Shown piece by piece: positions 17,077 to 25,328 of a stretch of 47,302 nt of DNA. The stretch is from Cytophagales bacterium (lineage in GTDB: Bacteria; Bacteroidota; Bacteroidia; Cytophagales; Spirosomataceae): contig JAAFJL010000017.1 of NCBI GenBank assembly GCA_013298865.1, positions 1 to 47,302 of the forward strand, written 5' to 3'. The translations under genes were made by a program, and so were the position numbers. Below the pieces are notes generated by a model that had not been told where the DNA came from, did not search any database, and saw only the letters and a list, made by a program, of their open reading frames with translations. Position 1 is the stretch's first letter, and every line of letters starts with the position of its first letter.

Positions 17077-17309
17077 TGTATTTTATAGGAGACATACCCA
17101 ACGAACGATGCAAAATCTCTCTCTACAAATGGAATTCTAAATACTTTGTGAAATTTGAAACACCAGATTTGGAGCAAATTTTCAAAATTAGTGAAGTAGA
17201 AATTCCTAATGAAGAAAGTCTCAGAACCATGATTGATAATTCCTTTGTAGAAAGGGTCATCAAGCGATTTGAGGATATGTATAGAGACTTAAACGAGTTG
17301 ATAGAATAA
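17076..17309 (+). CDS. Small conserved-looking protein of unknown function
   Basis: A 77-residue protein starting with GTG that overlaps the cyclophilin stop by one base. I do not recognise a family. The sequence reads as an alpha+beta domain: strands around RCKISLYKWNSKYFVKFETP, then a C-terminal amphipathic helix (FVERVIKRFEDMYRDLNELIE). An AGGAGG lies in the cyclophilin 3' end about 9 bases before the GTG. Translational coupling and a terminator right after the stop support it as a real gene. Confidence 0.7.
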   Translation: MYFIGDIPNERCKISLYKWNSKYFVKFETPDLEQIFKISEVEIPNEESLRTMIDNSFVERVIKRFEDMYRDLNELIE

Positions 17310-17345
17310 AAAAAATCCCGTCAGGAATGGCGGGATTTTTTTTAT
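17310..17345. terminator. Bidirectional terminator
   Basis: AAAATCCCG and CGGGATTTT arms with flanking A- and T-runs lie between the convergent small gene (plus) and the GH106 gene (minus). Both strands have a suitable U-run. Confidence 0.88.
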
Positions 17346-17363
17346 TCAAATTTTCATGAACAA

Positions 17364-20300
17364 TTATTCCTCAACCAAAACTCTTACTGGTCCCAGTAAG
17401 CCAGAAGGCAGTAGGGGAGAGTTTGCTTGATAAAACGGCATGGTGGTAAAGGTTGTTTTTACTTTTACCCCAGGTTGGGCATCACCAATGAGTCTGTTTA
17501 CCCATAGGTTTGTCACTTTTACTTGGATGGTGTTATTGCCAACGACCAAATTGTCAACATTGATTTTGAAAGGGCTTTTCCAAACTACGCCTTGTGATTT
17601 TCCGTTTACAATTACCTCCGCCACATTTTTTACTTCCCCTAAATCAATCAAATACGTGCCTTTTCCTTTGCTTGAAACATTAAAAGTATTTTCATAATTG
17701 GCAGTTCCAGAAAAATATTTAATGTCAACATCTGTATTTTCTGTCCAAGAACTTAGTTTGTCCAACGTAGCATTTTTATCATTGAAACTAACTTTCCAAG
17801 GACTTGAAATTTGTGTTAATTGAGTTTCTTTTTTTGCTGGTTTTGTGAAACTTTGGATGCTCGTATTTTCTTTAAAAACAATGAAATAAGCATCCCAAGC
17901 ATCAAATTTCAGTGGTATAATTGTCCTTCCGTCTTTGATTTGATAACTTATTTTTTCAGTTTTCCCGCTGATTGCATTCCAAAGCTCTGGTAATTTTCCT
18001 GATATTCTGAAACTCACCTCTGCACTGTTTTCTTTGTCACTTCTGTTGTTCAACCAATAAATATCTTGCTCAATACTTTGACGGTGACGATAAAGAATTT
18101 TTGCAGAAGAATTACTAATCACCACATCTTCACTCACTTTCAAATCCTTCAAAGCATTAGCCGTGGAGGTTTTTATGACGTTTGGATTGTTCCAAATGTC
18201 ATTCACAATACTCTGAAATTCAGCTTGATTATCTCCCAAACTTGGCGATTGCTCTGGTTTTGTACCTGTTACTTTTGCTCCTCCCTTCACGAGTGCTTGT
18301 AATTTTTTCAAAACTGGTAAAGTCATATTTTTTGCAGTTTCGTCCAAAACCAAAATTTCATAGGTAGAGACGTTACATGTAGCGTCTCTACATCTTGCGA
18401 CCAATTTTCCATTTTTTACTTCAATGGCATTGATTAAAGCATTAGAGTTCACGAAATCAAATTCATAGCCTGCTGGAATATTGGGTAATTTTTCACGAGT
18501 AATTAAGGTAATATTCTGATTTTCACCATAATAGTACAAAATGTCTGCAACGTTTTTGCCTTGTTGAAGCAGATGAGAACTACGTCCCAAATATTCCATC
18601 CAAGCCTTACCGCCAGTTTCTGCCCAAGTTTCTTGACGGGTAAAATACTGTCCAAATGGTCCAAGCGAAAAGCCTGGTTTTTTGTCGTCAAGTGGTTGAT
18701 GCACAGAGGTATGAATCACAAAACGGTTCAAGCCCGAAGCCATTTCTAAATCTGCCGTACGTTTGAGTTTTTCGGGATGAAAACTAAACGCTTTTTGAAT
18801 CGAAGTCATAGACTCAGCCGCCACAATATTTTGTCCGTAAATATTTGCTACCGATGCCGATTCACGAATATCTCCCTGACTACGCACCTCCTCATCGCTT
18901 CCGCCTGTCAAACTTCCAGGAGTCCACATTGCAGACATCGGAATATCTGCGTATCGTTTTACATCCATGCCATCCGCCAAATAAATTCTGCCTCCCTCAT
19001 GTGATTCAGTGTAGCGTTTCATGCCTCTTTTTTTCAACTCTTCACCAATAACTTCATAATGATTTTCAGCAATCAATTCGCCAATCGTTTTTCTGAAATC
19101 CCACAAGAATTTTTCGCTTGCTTCTCCACTTTTTACAATTCTACCAGTCAAAACTGGCATCCATGACACCATGTTATAGCCACGTCTTTTCTGGAATTCT
19201 TCTGGAAAAGTCTTCGTCCAAGTCATGTGTCCAGCTTCGTAACTATCTAATATCATGTACGTTAGCCCTTTTTCACCCATCAAGCCACCTGTTGCATCTT
19301 TGTACATATCCAGATAAGTATTGATATATTTTCTAACGGCTTCTTTGTCCAATTTATCAACTTCCAAACCTGTAGCTTCTGGCGAAGCAGGGTGGTTTTG
19401 GCGACCTGTCAGCGAATATCCAAAACGCATCACTACCCAATTTCCTTCCGATGGTGTCCAGTTCAATGTACCGTCGGTTTGCATTTTATTGGTTAAATCA
19501 ATCACCTCCTCGACAATATCAGCACTTGCTGAAATATACGATTTAGTATCTTCTCTCCAAGCCAAAAATCCAGCTTTGTCTTCTGCTTTGTCGATACGGT
19601 CTGTGTTATAGAGTACAAATTCCGCAACCTGTACACCTACGGGTTTCGGTGTTTCTGTACTACCGCCCATCATAGCCGCAAAACCGTTCACTTGTCCAGG
19701 TAAAGTTTTGTAGGCAAATCTAAAAAATTTAGCAGTTGTTGAAGGAAAACCTACCGTAGTTTGAGGCACTGCACTACCGTGAATCTTGGTAATTTCTTTA
19801 AAATTTACTCCATCATCGCTCACTTTTAAACTTCTATTCTCAGGACTTCCATTGAACTGTTCCATAGCGTCATGTCCTGCCCCAACTACCGAAAGTGCTT
19901 TAAAAGTTTGGGGTGTTTCAAACTCATATTGAATCCACATATCTTCACCAGCGTCTTTTGGGGGCAAATAAGTACTCGTAAGCAAGTCACCATCTGTCAG
20001 ATTTTTAAGGTTGAACTCTCCACCACTCGAAGTAACTTTTGGGTTGAGTTCAGCTAACGTTTTTTCTGATTTAGAAACTCTATAAGCTACAACAGCAGCA
20101 TCTTGATAAAATATAGGTCTTTTGCCAACAAAACCACCCATTACTCCTCCTTCTGGTATTTCTACATTTTGAAAATTACTCAAAACACCAGAAGGTTGGG
20201 GCAATTTTCCAGTAAATGCTTTGCCACCCTCAATTCGGGTTTCTGTCCAAACATATTTTTTCATACCATCTTTGGGTTCAACCCAAGGTCCGCCTGTAAC

Positions 20301-20660
20301 ACTCCACCCAGGCGAGCCAGCAATTGCCATTTCGAGTCCCTTTTTATCGGCTAATTCTGTTGTGAATTTGAAGGCATCTTTCCAATCAGGAGTCATAAAA
20401 ACCAACTTTTTAGGCACAACCACTGGTGTAAAAAGATTTGCATCGAAATTCTGAAATCCCCCGATTCCGATTCTTTGCATCCAATCTAAATCTTTTTGGA
20501 TTCCATCTTTGGTGATATTTCCATTCATCCAATGCCACCATACACGGGGTTTTGCAGAGTTTGGTGGGTTCTGAAAATCTTGTTTGAGATTAGTTTGGGC
20601 ATTGCTTACAAATGCAGCCCAAAGGCACATAATCAAGAGATATTTTGAATTATTTTTCAT
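17364..20660 (-). CDS. Alpha-L-rhamnosidase, glycoside hydrolase family 106
   Basis: GH106 enzymes remove terminal alpha-L-rhamnose from pectic glycans by an inverting, calcium-dependent mechanism. The 1098-residue protein has a signal peptide (about 1-21) and the family start PRVWWHWMNGNITKDGI with DLDWMQRIGIGGFQNFDA. Two carboxylate motifs, DSYEAG (Glu near 475) and ESHEGG (Glu near 553), match the spacing of the known acid/base pair of this family. A C-terminal jelly-roll domain (about 960-1098, with YLIDLGEVKNVAEVIVNGK) follows. Residues near 755-766 (RCRDATCNVST) are encoded by a near-perfect palindromic repeat (18364-18391). The gene follows the two-domain esterase by 39 bp, an operon for acetylated rhamnose-containing pectin. 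Substrate is inferred. Confidence 0.88.
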   Translation of the reverse strand: MKNNSKYLLIMCLWAAFVSNAQTNLKQDFQNPPNSAKPRVWWHWMNGNITKDGIQKDLDWMQRIGIGGFQNFDANLFTPVVVPKKLVFMTPDWKDAFKFTTELADKKGLEMAIAGSPGWSVTGGPWVEPKDGMKKYVWTETRIEGGKAFTGKLPQPSGVLSNFQNVEIPEGGVMGGFVGKRPIFYQDAAVVAYRVSKSEKTLAELNPKVTSSGGEFNLKNLTDGDLLTSTYLPPKDAGEDMWIQYEFETPQTFKALSVVGAGHDAMEQFNGSPENRSLKVSDDGVNFKEITKIHGSAVPQTTVGFPSTTAKFFRFAYKTLPGQVNGFAAMMGGSTETPKPVGVQVAEFVLYNTDRIDKAEDKAGFLAWREDTKSYISASADIVEEVIDLTNKMQTDGTLNWTPSEGNWVVMRFGYSLTGRQNHPASPEATGLEVDKLDKEAVRKYINTYLDMYKDATGGLMGEKGLTYMILDSYEAGHMTWTKTFPEEFQKRRGYNMVSWMPVLTGRIVKSGEASEKFLWDFRKTIGELIAENHYEVIGEELKKRGMKRYTESHEGGRIYLADGMDVKRYADIPMSAMWTPGSLTGGSDEEVRSQGDIRESASVANIYGQNIVAAESMTSIQKAFSFHPEKLKRTADLEMASGLNRFVIHTSVHQPLDDKKPGFSLGPFGQYFTRQETWAETGGKAWMEYLGRSSHLLQQGKNVADILYYYGENQNITLITREKLPNIPAGYEFDFVNSNALINAIEVKNGKLVARCRDATCNVSTYEILVLDETAKNMTLPVLKKLQALVKGGAKVTGTKPEQSPSLGDNQAEFQSIVNDIWNNPNVIKTSTANALKDLKVSEDVVISNSSAKILYRHRQSIEQDIYWLNNRSDKENSAEVSFRISGKLPELWNAISGKTEKISYQIKDGRTIIPLKFDAWDAYFIVFKENTSIQSFTKPAKKETQLTQISSPWKVSFNDKNATLDKLSSWTENTDVDIKYFSGTANYENTFNVSSKGKGTYLIDLGEVKNVAEVIVNGKSQGVVWKSPFKINVDNLVVGNNTIQVKVTNLWVNRLIGDAQPGVKVKTTFTTMPFYQANSPLLPSGLLGPVRVLVEE
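18364..18391. repeat. Palindromic repeat inside the GH106 coding sequence
   Basis: GTAGAGACG (18364-18372) and CGTCTCTAC (18383-18391) flank the palindrome TACATGTA (18374-18381); only one base pair out of 14 fails. In the rhamnosidase frame it encodes the core of RCRDATCNVST without a stop. It resembles GTAGAGACG...CGTCTCTAC repeats that I recall as dispersed in many bacterial genomes. Confidence 0.8.
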
Positions 20661-20699
20661 TGTATAATTGGTTAATATAGTTAGGATATTAATGGTTAT

Positions 20700-22277
20700 T
20701 TATTTTTTGAAAATGACCTCAATCGTCTTCAATGCCATTTCTTCCATCATTTTATAACCCTTTAAACTTGGATGAACACCATCAGGAGCAATCTCAGGAT
20801 TCATTCCATTTTGTTCGTTTTTCATTACAGAATGATAGTCTATAAAAGGAATTTTATTACTTTCAGCATAACTTTTAATCCGATTATTTAAAGCTACAAT
20901 CATGGCTGAACGATTGCCGAGTGAACGACGCCATTCAAAATTCGTAGCAGGTAATATCGACGCTAAAATCACTTTCACTTTATTCGCTTGTGCGATTTCT
21001 ACCATAGATTGAATATTTCCAAAAGTAAAGTCCTCGTTATAAGGACCTGTATTTTCTGCCACATCATTTGTTCCAATTTGAATCACAACTGCCTTCGGAT
21101 TTAAAGAAAGTACATCTTGTCGGAAACGAAGAAGAGTTTGAACGGAAGATTGTCCACTAATGCCCCGACCAATAAAGTTATTTTTGATAAAAAAAGCAGA
21201 ATCGGCATTTGCCCAGCCCTCAGTAATAGAATTTCCCAAGAACACCACACGATTTTCATTAGTTTTAGGGGGAGAAACTTTTTTATTTGCTTCTTTATAT
21301 TTTGCCAAATACCCGAAATCACTCTTCATGCGTTCCCACTCATATATTTGGTACTGGGCGGTAGCATCTTCGCCAAATTGTTTTTCGTATTTATTGGGAT
21401 ATAATTTCTTTAAATATCCTTGTAATTTTAGCCAATCTCCGAACCTTTCATACCATTTATCAGTTGGAATGTTCTGTTTATTCATCCCAAAACCGTGACC
21501 TCCTTTTTCAAAAATATGCAACTCTGCAGGTTGTTTTGCATCGAACCATTTTTTATAAATATCCAAACTATGAGGCATCAAACCCAATTGGTCGTCACCC
21601 GCAACGACTACAAAAATGGGCGTTTTTACACTTGGAATCGTTGAGCCAATGATGGCATTCCCATAGGTATAAATCGGGGCAATGAAATTTGGTCGATTTT
21701 CATCATTTGCATTGTAAACCACTGACATCGTGAGAGTTCCACCCGCAGAAAATCCCATAAAACCAATTTTATTAGGGTCAATATCCATCTCCTTAGCATG
21801 GCTTCGTACATATTGCATGGCAACCAGACCATCAGCCATTGCAAGAGGTACTACGGGGGCATTCTCTTCATCCAATTTTTTGAAATCGCCCATTTTACCC
21901 ATCAATTCTTTCACGGGGTCATCTGTAAAACTACGAGCAACTCGATACTTTAGTACAAATGCTGCTACACCTTTAGAATTAAGCCATTTTGCCACATCAA
22001 TTCCTTCGCTATTGATACTTAAAGTATGAAATGCACCGCCTGGAGCAATAATTACGGCTGTTCCGGTTGCAATATCTTTGGGAGGAAAAAAGGCGGTAAT
22101 TGTTGGTTGAGTTACATTGTAAATCAAGTCAGTATTGAACACATTTTTGGAACTAATTTGCTCTGACCAAGTCCAATTTTCTGAACCCTTAGGCTTACCT
22201 TCATACAACTTAATTACTTGTTGACCAAAAATAAACTGACTCGTTAAAATCAATAGTAAAGTAATTATTTTTTTCAT
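20700..22277 (-). CDS. Two-domain secreted esterase: alpha/beta-hydrolase plus SGNH/GDSL hydrolase
   Basis: A 525-residue protein with a signal peptide (about 1-18). The N-terminal half (about 30-290) is an alpha/beta-hydrolase of the acetyl-xylan/carbohydrate esterase type: oxyanion motif PGGAFHTL, nucleophile elbow GFSAGG, Asp in VVAGDDQLG and catalytic His in GGHGFGM. The C-terminal part (about 340-525) is an SGNH hydrolase: block I FLGNSITEGW, block II GRGISG, block III QIGTNDV, block V DGVHPS. Both would deacetylate plant polysaccharides in the periplasm or outside. It is the first gene before the GH106 rhamnosidase (39 bp gap), which suggests action on acetylated rhamnogalacturonan. Activity is inferred from motifs. 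Confidence 0.88.
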   Translation of the reverse strand: MKKIITLLLILTSQFIFGQQVIKLYEGKPKGSENWTWSEQISSKNVFNTDLIYNVTQPTITAFFPPKDIATGTAVIIAPGGAFHTLSINSEGIDVAKWLNSKGVAAFVLKYRVARSFTDDPVKELMGKMGDFKKLDEENAPVVPLAMADGLVAMQYVRSHAKEMDIDPNKIGFMGFSAGGTLTMSVVYNANDENRPNFIAPIYTYGNAIIGSTIPSVKTPIFVVVAGDDQLGLMPHSLDIYKKWFDAKQPAELHIFEKGGHGFGMNKQNIPTDKWYERFGDWLKLQGYLKKLYPNKYEKQFGEDATAQYQIYEWERMKSDFGYLAKYKEANKKVSPPKTNENRVVFLGNSITEGWANADSAFFIKNNFIGRGISGQSSVQTLLRFRQDVLSLNPKAVVIQIGTNDVAENTGPYNEDFTFGNIQSMVEIAQANKVKVILASILPATNFEWRRSLGNRSAMIVALNNRIKSYAESNKIPFIDYHSVMKNEQNGMNPEIAPDGVHPSLKGYKMMEEMALKTIEVIFKK

Positions 22278-22408
22278 GGGAGCGTCATGGAATTTTAGTG
22301 ATTCTTTTGATTGATGATAACAAAAAACATTATGTGATTAGTAAAAATCATACTATTGTCTTCGTGTTAAGAAGGAGAAAATGAGAGATTTATAAATTAA
22401 AAATTTTC

Positions 22409-23191
22409 CTATTGATTTTTCCAAATAGGTTTTCTTTTCTCGATAAATGAATTAATTCCTTCTTGAGCATCTTCTGTATCTCGAAGTTTATCAATCTCAA
22501 TTTTTAGGTATTTGTGCTTGTCGTTTTCTGGAATAGAATTCAACATTTTCAGTACTTCAATTCCTTTTGAAACTGCCAGTGGAGCAGCAGATAGTACATT
22601 GTTAATCAATGAGTTAACTTTATTTGTAAAATCTGGTTTTTCAAAATAATGAGTGACTAATCCCAAAGATTCTGCTTCTTTTGCTGAAAGAGTTTTTGCT
22701 AAAATACAAAGTTCTAAAATCTTTCTTTCTGACATGATTTTGCTTAGAGAATTCATCACTTGAAATGGAAATAGTCCACGTTGAACTTCTGGTAAACTGA
22801 AGGTAGCATCCTCATGAGCAGCAACAAAAGTGCATTCTGCAATAATTAGAAATCCCCCCGCAATAACTGCTCCTTCAACAATTGCCAAAGTTGGTTTATT
22901 GACCGAGCGAATCACTTCGCCCAAAGGCAAATTTGTTTTAGAAATTTGTTCATTCTGTACATCTAAATCTGGATTCTGGAAAACTTTCAAATCCATTCCC
23001 GCACAAAAAACGGAGCCTTCGGCTTCAAAAACTATCAACCAAATGTTCTCATTATTTTGGGCATCTTGCAAAGCATCTGCAATTTCCGAAATCATAGTAG
23101 GAGTGAAAGCATTTCGCTTTTCTGCTCGGTTCAAAGTCAAATAAAAAACCGAATTTTCTATTCGAGTTTTGATGTAATGGTATTTTTCCAA
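22409..23191 (-). CDS. Enoyl-CoA hydratase/isomerase family protein
   Basis: Crotonase-fold protein of 260 residues, normal for the family. The CoA-binding and oxyanion segments are visible: FCAGMDLKVF and AIVEGAVIAGGFLIIAECTFVAA, followed by ATFSLPEVQRGLFPF. The position usually holding the second catalytic Glu of a true hydratase is not obvious; IAEC provides one Glu and LPEV the other, so isomerase or another crotonase reaction is possible. It is downstream of a TetR regulator on the same strand, but a terminator-like hairpin lies between. Substrate unknown. Confidence 0.82.
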   Translation of the reverse strand: MEKYHYIKTRIENSVFYLTLNRAEKRNAFTPTMISEIADALQDAQNNENIWLIVFEAEGSVFCAGMDLKVFQNPDLDVQNEQISKTNLPLGEVIRSVNKPTLAIVEGAVIAGGFLIIAECTFVAAHEDATFSLPEVQRGLFPFQVMNSLSKIMSERKILELCILAKTLSAKEAESLGLVTHYFEKPDFTNKVNSLINNVLSAAPLAVSKGIEVLKMLNSIPENDKHKYLKIEIDKLRDTEDAQEGINSFIEKRKPIWKNQ

Positions 23192-23262
23192 ACTATCAAG
23201 GGTTTAAATTGGCTTTCTCCAAGTTGAATAATCAATTTCACAACAAATTCAAATAGTTTTTA

Positions 23263-23301
23263 ATCCAAAAAAAATCCACACAAAATAGAGTGGATTTTTC
23301 A
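23263..23301 (-). terminator. Terminator after the TetR gene
   Basis: On the minus strand AATCCAC and GTGGATT form a stem followed by a run of eight T. It lies about 105 bp downstream of the TetR stop. Confidence 0.75.
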
Positions 23302-23404
23302 TTTGAATTTTTTCAAGGTTGTTTTTAAGAAAACTGAAATCGAAAAGTTCAATTTTAAAACTATACATAGGATTTAAATCTAAATAATAGAAAAACCCCA
23401 ATTA

Positions 23405-23974
23405 TTAAACTTTCTTAATTCCATCCCAACAAGTCAGAAAAGCAGCTTCTAAATCTGATGGGGAAAACTGGTACTCTCCTGATAATGAAAGTTTTATAAT
23501 AGCAGAAGTACTCCCCATAATCAACGCAGTCATGATTTTTGGAGAAAGATCTCTTAGACTTTGTGTAAAAATCGCTTTCCTCAAAAAATCATAGACTGGC
23601 TGATCAAGTGCATGAAGGTCATCCTTATTCATTTTTTGTATGAAAGGAGAATTTACAAATTGCTCTAAAAAAGTAAACTCTTTAGGGTTTTTGGTGAAAT
23701 GCTCATACAGATGAAAATAAAAAGACCTAAATCTATCTTTGTAAGATTTCGCAGGGTCATCATTCTTGAAAAGTACTTCATTTAACTTATTTTTCTGCCT
23801 AACAAACAAGGCACAAATAATTTCATCTTTGCTTTTGAAATGATGGTAAATCGTTCCTGCTGCAACATTGGCTTTTTGGGCGAGTTCAGACATTGGAGAA
23901 TTATGAAAACCATATTTCGCAATCATTTCTAACATGGCATCATAAATTGCTTCTTTCTTATCAAATTCTTTCAT
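23405..23974 (-). CDS. TetR/AcrR-family transcriptional regulator
   Basis: A 189-residue repressor-type protein with the TetR helix-turn-helix in the first 50 residues: AIYDAMLEMIAKYGFHNSPM, then SELAQKANVAAGTIYHHFKSK, the family's recognition region. The C-terminal part (about 55-189) is the variable ligand-binding domain. I chose the Met at 23974; a start at 23989 would add only five residues. Neighbouring genes on the same strand are a crotonase-family protein (downstream) and a CpcT-like protein (upstream). Crotonase neighbours hint at an acyl-CoA or fatty-acid signal, an inference. Confidence 0.88.
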   Translation of the reverse strand: MKEFDKKEAIYDAMLEMIAKYGFHNSPMSELAQKANVAAGTIYHHFKSKDEIICALFVRQKNKLNEVLFKNDDPAKSYKDRFRSFYFHLYEHFTKNPKEFTFLEQFVNSPFIQKMNKDDLHALDQPVYDFLRKAIFTQSLRDLSPKIMTALIMGSTSAIIKLSLSGEYQFSPSDLEAAFLTCWDGIKKV

Positions 23975-24137
23975 AAGGACTAACAACAAACAATAATTTT
24001 TGGATTTATATTAATTTTTGGATTAATGCTTAGTGTGATGTTTGTAAATATACTTTTTCCTAATGAAAAAACTAAATTAAACGGTCAAAATAAAGAAATA
24101 TCTCACGTTTTCTGAATATTCATTCACCAACTGGAAA

Positions 24138-25103
24138 TTATTCGATTTTTGTGAAGCCTGTTTCTAACCAACGCATATTCATTCCAATTCTTTTTGAATC
24201 TGAATTTGCCCAAGTATAGGCAATAGATTTCTCTTTGCCATCTTCATAAATTGCTAATTTCATCACTACAAGACTTTTTCCATAAATCACATTAGATAAT
24301 TCAACAGAATATTTTGAAGGTTTTCCTTCATTATCAAGCATTCTAACTTTTCCGCCTTGGTTATGCAAAACAACACCTTTCATAATCTGAAAAACTTCGC
24401 CAGTTTCTCCTTCTTTTTTGAAAGTAACATAACCTTTGAAGAAATTTACTCGCTTTAATTTATGATGAATCCCAGCTTTATTACCAAAAACATATTTACC
24501 ATCTTCATCATAAGCCTCATCACGAATCCAAATTTCCTCTTTATTTAACATTAAACTATCAGTGATAAAAATCCTTTTTCCAGAACGTTTTGAAATAAAA
24601 TTACAGGCTTTTGGTTTCATATAGCCTACAAATTTCTCATCAATTTGTTTCCAGTAAACTTCGCAACCTTGAGAAATTGTTAGTTTATCCATTGACAATC
24701 CATTCAATTTTTCTGGCTTTTTATTGGCATCATAATATAAACTATCAGTTTTGAAACTATAAATATCTAATTGAATTGCTTTTTCAGCAGGATTTTGTTT
24801 GAAACTATACAAACGCTGACGGTAAATTTTATTCGGGTCGCCATCCATATACTGTTTCACATAAAAAATGTTTTCGCCGAGCATCGGAAGTTTAATTGGA
24901 GCAAAAATCGAATGAATATGTTCGTGAATTTCGGTTGCCTTGTTTTCTTTTTCATTATGAACTTGTTGGAAATTATCAAATTCCCCTTCAAATATTGAAA
25001 GCATTGTTTTCATGTCTGGAATATCCTTTGCAGATTGAGCATTAATATTCTGGAGAATAAAACAGGATAAAATGGTAAAAATGAAAGTACAGATTTTTTT
25101 CAT
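24138..25103 (-). CDS. CpcT/CpeT-like (DUF1001) secreted protein
   Basis: A 321-residue protein with a signal peptide (MKKICTFIFTILSCF... cleaved near residue 22). I chose this Met over a longer frame from 25205 because the signal peptide then sits at the start. Residues about 30-210 match the CpcT/CpeT type: MLSIFEGEFDNFQQV, YVKQYMDGDPNKIYRQRLYSF, GCEVYWKQIDEKFVGYM. In cyanobacteria these are beta-barrel lyases attaching phycobilins to phycobiliproteins. No phycobiliprotein or pigment gene is visible here, so it more likely binds another ligand in the envelope. About 100 further residues follow the domain (KRVNFFKGYVTF onward). Divergent from the TonB receptor. Confidence 0.75.
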   Translation of the reverse strand: MKKICTFIFTILSCFILQNINAQSAKDIPDMKTMLSIFEGEFDNFQQVHNEKENKATEIHEHIHSIFAPIKLPMLGENIFYVKQYMDGDPNKIYRQRLYSFKQNPAEKAIQLDIYSFKTDSLYYDANKKPEKLNGLSMDKLTISQGCEVYWKQIDEKFVGYMKPKACNFISKRSGKRIFITDSLMLNKEEIWIRDEAYDEDGKYVFGNKAGIHHKLKRVNFFKGYVTFKKEGETGEVFQIMKGVVLHNQGGKVRMLDNEGKPSKYSVELSNVIYGKSLVVMKLAIYEDGKEKSIAYTWANSDSKRIGMNMRWLETGFTKIE

Positions 25104-25274
25104 TTCGTTGTGGTATTGGGGTTTAATTTTACAGATTGAATTTATAAATAAAAAATATGTGTAATTAATGGCAAAAAATAAATTTGATTCAAAGAAAATG
25201 GACAAAAAAGCCTTTATTTATAAAAAGTACAAATAATTATCCAATTGAGGTTTCATGGTTAAATTAAAAAGCGG

Positions 25275-25282
25275 TAATTTTG
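25275..25282 (+). promoter_or_regulatory. -7 element of the TonB receptor promoter
   Basis: TAATTTTG is a perfect TAnnTTTG, 46 bp upstream of the start codon. A weak TTTC lies 20 bp upstream of it. Confidence 0.5.
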
Positions 25283-25328
25283 TAATCGTTTTTAAAAATT
25301 CACTTAAAACCCTAATCTCCCCTAAGAT

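Noticed and set aside
18066-19611. Several plus-strand open frames of 60-96 codons opposite the rhamnosidase gene
   Set aside because: They are antisense shadows of a long conserved coding sequence, with no motifs or start signals.
21117-22029. Plus-strand open frames opposite the two-domain esterase
   Set aside because: Antisense shadows; the minus-strand frame has full catalytic motifs throughout.
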